A DNA stretch of 5,847 bases from CAYLPT01 sp964385645 (lineage in GTDB: Bacteria > Armatimonadota > Hebobacteria > Hebobacterales > Hebobacteraceae). The stretch spans positions 1-5,847 of the forward strand of contig CAYLPT010000221.1 of the NCBI GenBank assembly GCA_964385645.1. The letters run 5' to 3'. How positions within the stretch are numbered: position 1 is the first letter of the stretch; each line of letters opens with the position of its first letter. The translations under genes and the position numbers were made by a program. Positions 3,683 through 5,847 of the stretch are shown here, piece by piece. The notes under the pieces are model-generated. The model was given only the letters and a program-made list of their open reading frames with translations, was not told where the DNA came from and searched no databases.

Positions 3683-5847
3683 ATGAGAGCTGCTTCCTGT
3701 CTGCTGGTGCTGTTCGCGCTGGCCGGCCCCGCCTGGGCGACCTCGGTGACCACTGAGAGAACCGGGGAGGTCGTGTTCCTCGATGAAGCGGGGCTCTACG
3801 CCACCATCGTCTGCGGAGCCTTCGGGCCGAACTGGGAGTGGAACTCCCAGGCCAGCGCCTACGACCTGGCCGACGTCACGCTCTCCCCCGACGAACGGGA
3901 GCTGACCGGCACCTTCGACATCTCCGGCACCTCGGCCACCGTGAGCTTCGCGCAGCGCGTCGCCCGGGCCGCCGACGCGGCGCTGAGCGCGCACTACGAC
4001 TTCACCGTCAACCACGAGGTGCAGTTCAACAGCCTGTTCGTCTCCCTCTACCTGCCGTGCGAGCGCTACGGGGGCCGCTCCATCACCTTCCGCGACGCCG
4101 AGGGCGCCCTCGTCCAGACCCTGAACCTCCCCGCCAGCTTCGGCGACACGCACCTGTTCTCCCACCGCGCGGTCGGCGCCGCCGACGTGGCCCCCGGCTC
4201 CGCCGTAGCCCACCAGGTGTCCTTCCCCTTCCCGGCGGCGGTGCACGTCCAGGACAACCGCGCCTGGGGCGGGCGCGACTTCGAGATGCGCATTAACCTC
4301 CTCGACGCCTACTGGGGCACGCCCGTCCCCGCCGGCACTCAGTTCTCCCTGTCCTTCGCCGTGGGCTTCCCCGCGCCCGTGGACTTCCAGCTTGACCCCT
4401 ACTCGGCGGTCTCCGTCACCGACACCAGCGGCTGGGTCCCCTACACGATGCCCTGGGACGCGGCCCCCCTCGACCTCTCCTGGCTCAACGAGAAGCCTGC
4501 CGGGCAGCGAGGCTTCGTGCGGGTGCAGGACGGCCGGCTCGTCTTCGGGGACGGCACCCCGGCCCGCTTCTGGGGCGTTAACGTCAGCGCGGCGGCCAAC
4601 TTCCCCACCCACGAGCAGTCCGAGCGCATCGCCGAGCGTTTGGCGAGCTTCGGCGTCAACATGGTGCGCACCCACCACGCCGACGCCTTCTGGAGCACCC
4701 CCAACTTCTTCGACGAGAGCTATGGCGACACCCAGCACTTCGACCCCGACGCTCTCGACCGCTTCGACTACTTCATCTACTGCCTCAAGCAGCAGGGCAT
4801 CTACATCTACCTCGACCAACTCGTCCACCGCCGCTTCACCGAGGGCGACGGCGTGGTGAACGCCGACGAGCTCCCTCCGGCCGCCAAGCCCTACACCCTC
4901 TTCGACCCCACCCTCATCGCGCTCCAGAAGCAGTTTAGCCACGACCTCTGGACACACGTCAACCCCTACACGGGCCTCGCCTACAAGGACGACCCGGCGA
5001 TCGCGCTCATGGACTTCACGAACGAGAACGATATCATCAGCCACGACGTCACCGTCGAGCCCTACGCCACCCACCTCGAGGACATGTGGCGCGCCTGGGC
5101 GCTGGCCAACGACTTGGACCCCGACCAGCCCGTGCGCCGCGTCTTCGAGCGCACCCCCGACGTGCTCCGCTTCATTGACGAGGTCCAGCGCAGCTACTAC
5201 TCCGAGATGTACCGCTACCTGCGCGAGATCGGCGTCACCGTCCCCATCACCGGCAACACGTGGCTGGTGGCAGGCGCCAACCTCCCCTCCCAGGCCACCA
5301 TGGACTTCATGAGCGCCAACTCCTATTGGGACCACCCCTATGACGACTACAGCCGGTTCCACAACCGTGCCCAGGTGAAGGTGAATCCCGCCACCGAGGG
5401 CAGCAGCCTCGCCACCCTCGCCATGAGCCGCGTGCAGGGGCGGCCCTTCGTCGTCTCCGAGTGGGGTCATCCCTGGCCCAATGAGTGGCGAGCCGAGGGG
5501 CCGCTGACGATGGCCGCCACCGCCGCCTTCCAGGGCTGGGACGGGGTCATCGCCTACACCTATCGGCACTCCACAGACGTCCCCGTGGACCGCATCACCG
5601 GCGCCTTCGACACCTTCAACGACCCCTCCGTCTTCGGCCTCATGCCGGCCGGCGCGCTCATCTTCCGCCGCGGCGACGTCGCCCGCGCCGCCTCCACCAC
5701 CGCCGTGCTCTGGAGCGGAGAGGACCTCTTCCGAGTCCCGCAGTTGAGCGCCTGGGGCGGGCAGCCAGCCTACCGCTCACTAGTCGAGCAGACCGGCGTC
5801 GTCACCGCGCTCTCGCCCCCCGAGGAGCCCACCCCCACCGTCTCGCC
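3683..5847 (+). CDS. secreted clan GH-A glycoside hydrolase, GH5-like (3'-truncated)
   Basis: The frame is open for 721 codons from ATG 3683 to the window edge with no stop. Residues 1-19 form a signal peptide (MRAASCLLVLFALAGPAWA, likely cleaved after AWA), so the enzyme is exported. Residues about 20-255 are beta-rich with no domain I can name. The (beta/alpha)8 catalytic part begins near 277 and shows FWGVN at 296-300 and GVNMVRTHHAD with Arg329 and His331/His332. DFTNENDI carries the expected acid/base Glu448. NSYWDHPYDD at 546-555 matches the sixth-strand aromatic region. VVSEWGHPW carries the expected nucleophile Glu593, and GWDGVIAYTYRHS at 618-630 is the eighth strand. The 145-residue gap between the two glutamates fits retaining GH5/clan GH-A enzymes, which hydrolyse beta-linked glycans such as mannans, glucans or xylans; substrate is not determinable here. 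The acid/base motif is NEN rather than NEP. A Pro/Glu/Thr stretch (711-721) at the edge hints at a linker and a further domain. Codons are strongly C-ending. Confidence 0.85.
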   Translation, partial: MRAASCLLVLFALAGPAWATSVTTERTGEVVFLDEAGLYATIVCGAFGPNWEWNSQASAYDLADVTLSPDERELTGTFDISGTSATVSFAQRVARAADAALSAHYDFTVNHEVQFNSLFVSLYLPCERYGGRSITFRDAEGALVQTLNLPASFGDTHLFSHRAVGAADVAPGSAVAHQVSFPFPAAVHVQDNRAWGGRDFEMRINLLDAYWGTPVPAGTQFSLSFAVGFPAPVDFQLDPYSAVSVTDTSGWVPYTMPWDAAPLDLSWLNEKPAGQRGFVRVQDGRLVFGDGTPARFWGVNVSAAANFPTHEQSERIAERLASFGVNMVRTHHADAFWSTPNFFDESYGDTQHFDPDALDRFDYFIYCLKQQGIYIYLDQLVHRRFTEGDGVVNADELPPAAKPYTLFDPTLIALQKQFSHDLWTHVNPYTGLAYKDDPAIALMDFTNENDIISHDVTVEPYATHLEDMWRAWALANDLDPDQPVRRVFERTPDVLRFIDEVQRSYYSEMYRYLREIGVTVPITGNTWLVAGANLPSQATMDFMSANSYWDHPYDDYSRFHNRAQVKVNPATEGSSLATLAMSRVQGRPFVVSEWGHPWPNEWRAEGPLTMAATAAFQGWDGVIAYTYRHSTDVPVDRITGAFDTFNDPSVFGLMPAGALIFRRGDVARAASTTAVLWSGEDLFRVPQLSAWGGQPAYRSLVEQTGVVTALSPPEEPTPTVS

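Noticed and set aside
3518..5569. A very long open frame on the minus strand (over 680 codons) opposite the glycoside hydrolase
   Set aside because: Its composition is dominated by Val, Gly, Glu and Ala, as produced by reading C-ending codons backwards. It has no recognisable domain and lies antisense to a gene with signal peptide, ribosome binding site and catalytic motifs. It is a GC-driven shadow.
1..5847. CRISPR arrays, tRNA/rRNA genes, insertion sequences or attachment sites
   Set aside because: No spaced direct repeats, cloverleaf patterns, transposase motifs or terminal inverted repeats were seen on either strand.

Overview
This is a GC-rich bacterial window that looks like part of a carbohydrate-degradation neighbourhood. 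It contains two exported proteins built for polysaccharides or large glycans (a parallel beta-helix protein and a clan GH-A glycoside hydrolase), a cytoplasmic-looking esterase-type alpha/beta hydrolase and a sugar-phosphate-isomerase-type TIM barrel. A small DUF2007-like protein sits between them. No SusC/SusD, transporter, regulator, tRNA, rRNA, CRISPR or mobile element is visible. The combination (beta-helix protein with an N-terminal 'YHVSPGGDDANPGT' motif, an acetylxylan-esterase-like hydrolase, xylose-isomerase-like barrels) is common in Planctomycetota, Armatimonadota and related, often uncultured, phyla. That taxonomic guess is inference from gene content and GC only.

Layout: (1) 1-642, minus strand, 3'-truncated alpha/beta hydrolase, cut by the window edge at its nucleophile elbow. 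(2) 663-2213, minus strand, complete secreted or lipid-anchored right-handed beta-helix protein, 20 nt upstream of the hydrolase and probably cotranscribed with it. (3) 2214-2356, divergent intergenic region. (4) 2357-3169, plus strand, complete sugar phosphate isomerase/epimerase-like protein. (5) 3170-3192, GC-rich hairpin between convergent genes. (6) 3198-3506, minus strand, small DUF2007-like protein with a TTG start, possibly preceded by an 11-codon leader ORF. (7) 3507-3682, second divergent intergenic region. (8) 3683-5847, plus strand, large secreted glycoside hydrolase running off the right edge.

How they may work together (inference): the secreted GH-A enzyme and the beta-helix protein act on an extracellular glycan, the esterase-like hydrolase removes acyl groups from imported fragments, and the isomerase processes a released sugar or sugar acid. 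Substrate cannot be read from sequence alone.

Two things go beyond gene naming. Synonymous codon choice flips with strand (C-ending on plus-strand genes, G-ending on minus-strand genes), which suggests a replication-linked skew with the minus strand leading. A tiny ORF with a strong ribosome binding site ends on top of the ribosome binding site of the DUF2007-like gene. I found no convincing wholly new system here; the least explained protein segment is the roughly 250-residue N-terminal beta-rich region of the glycoside hydrolase.
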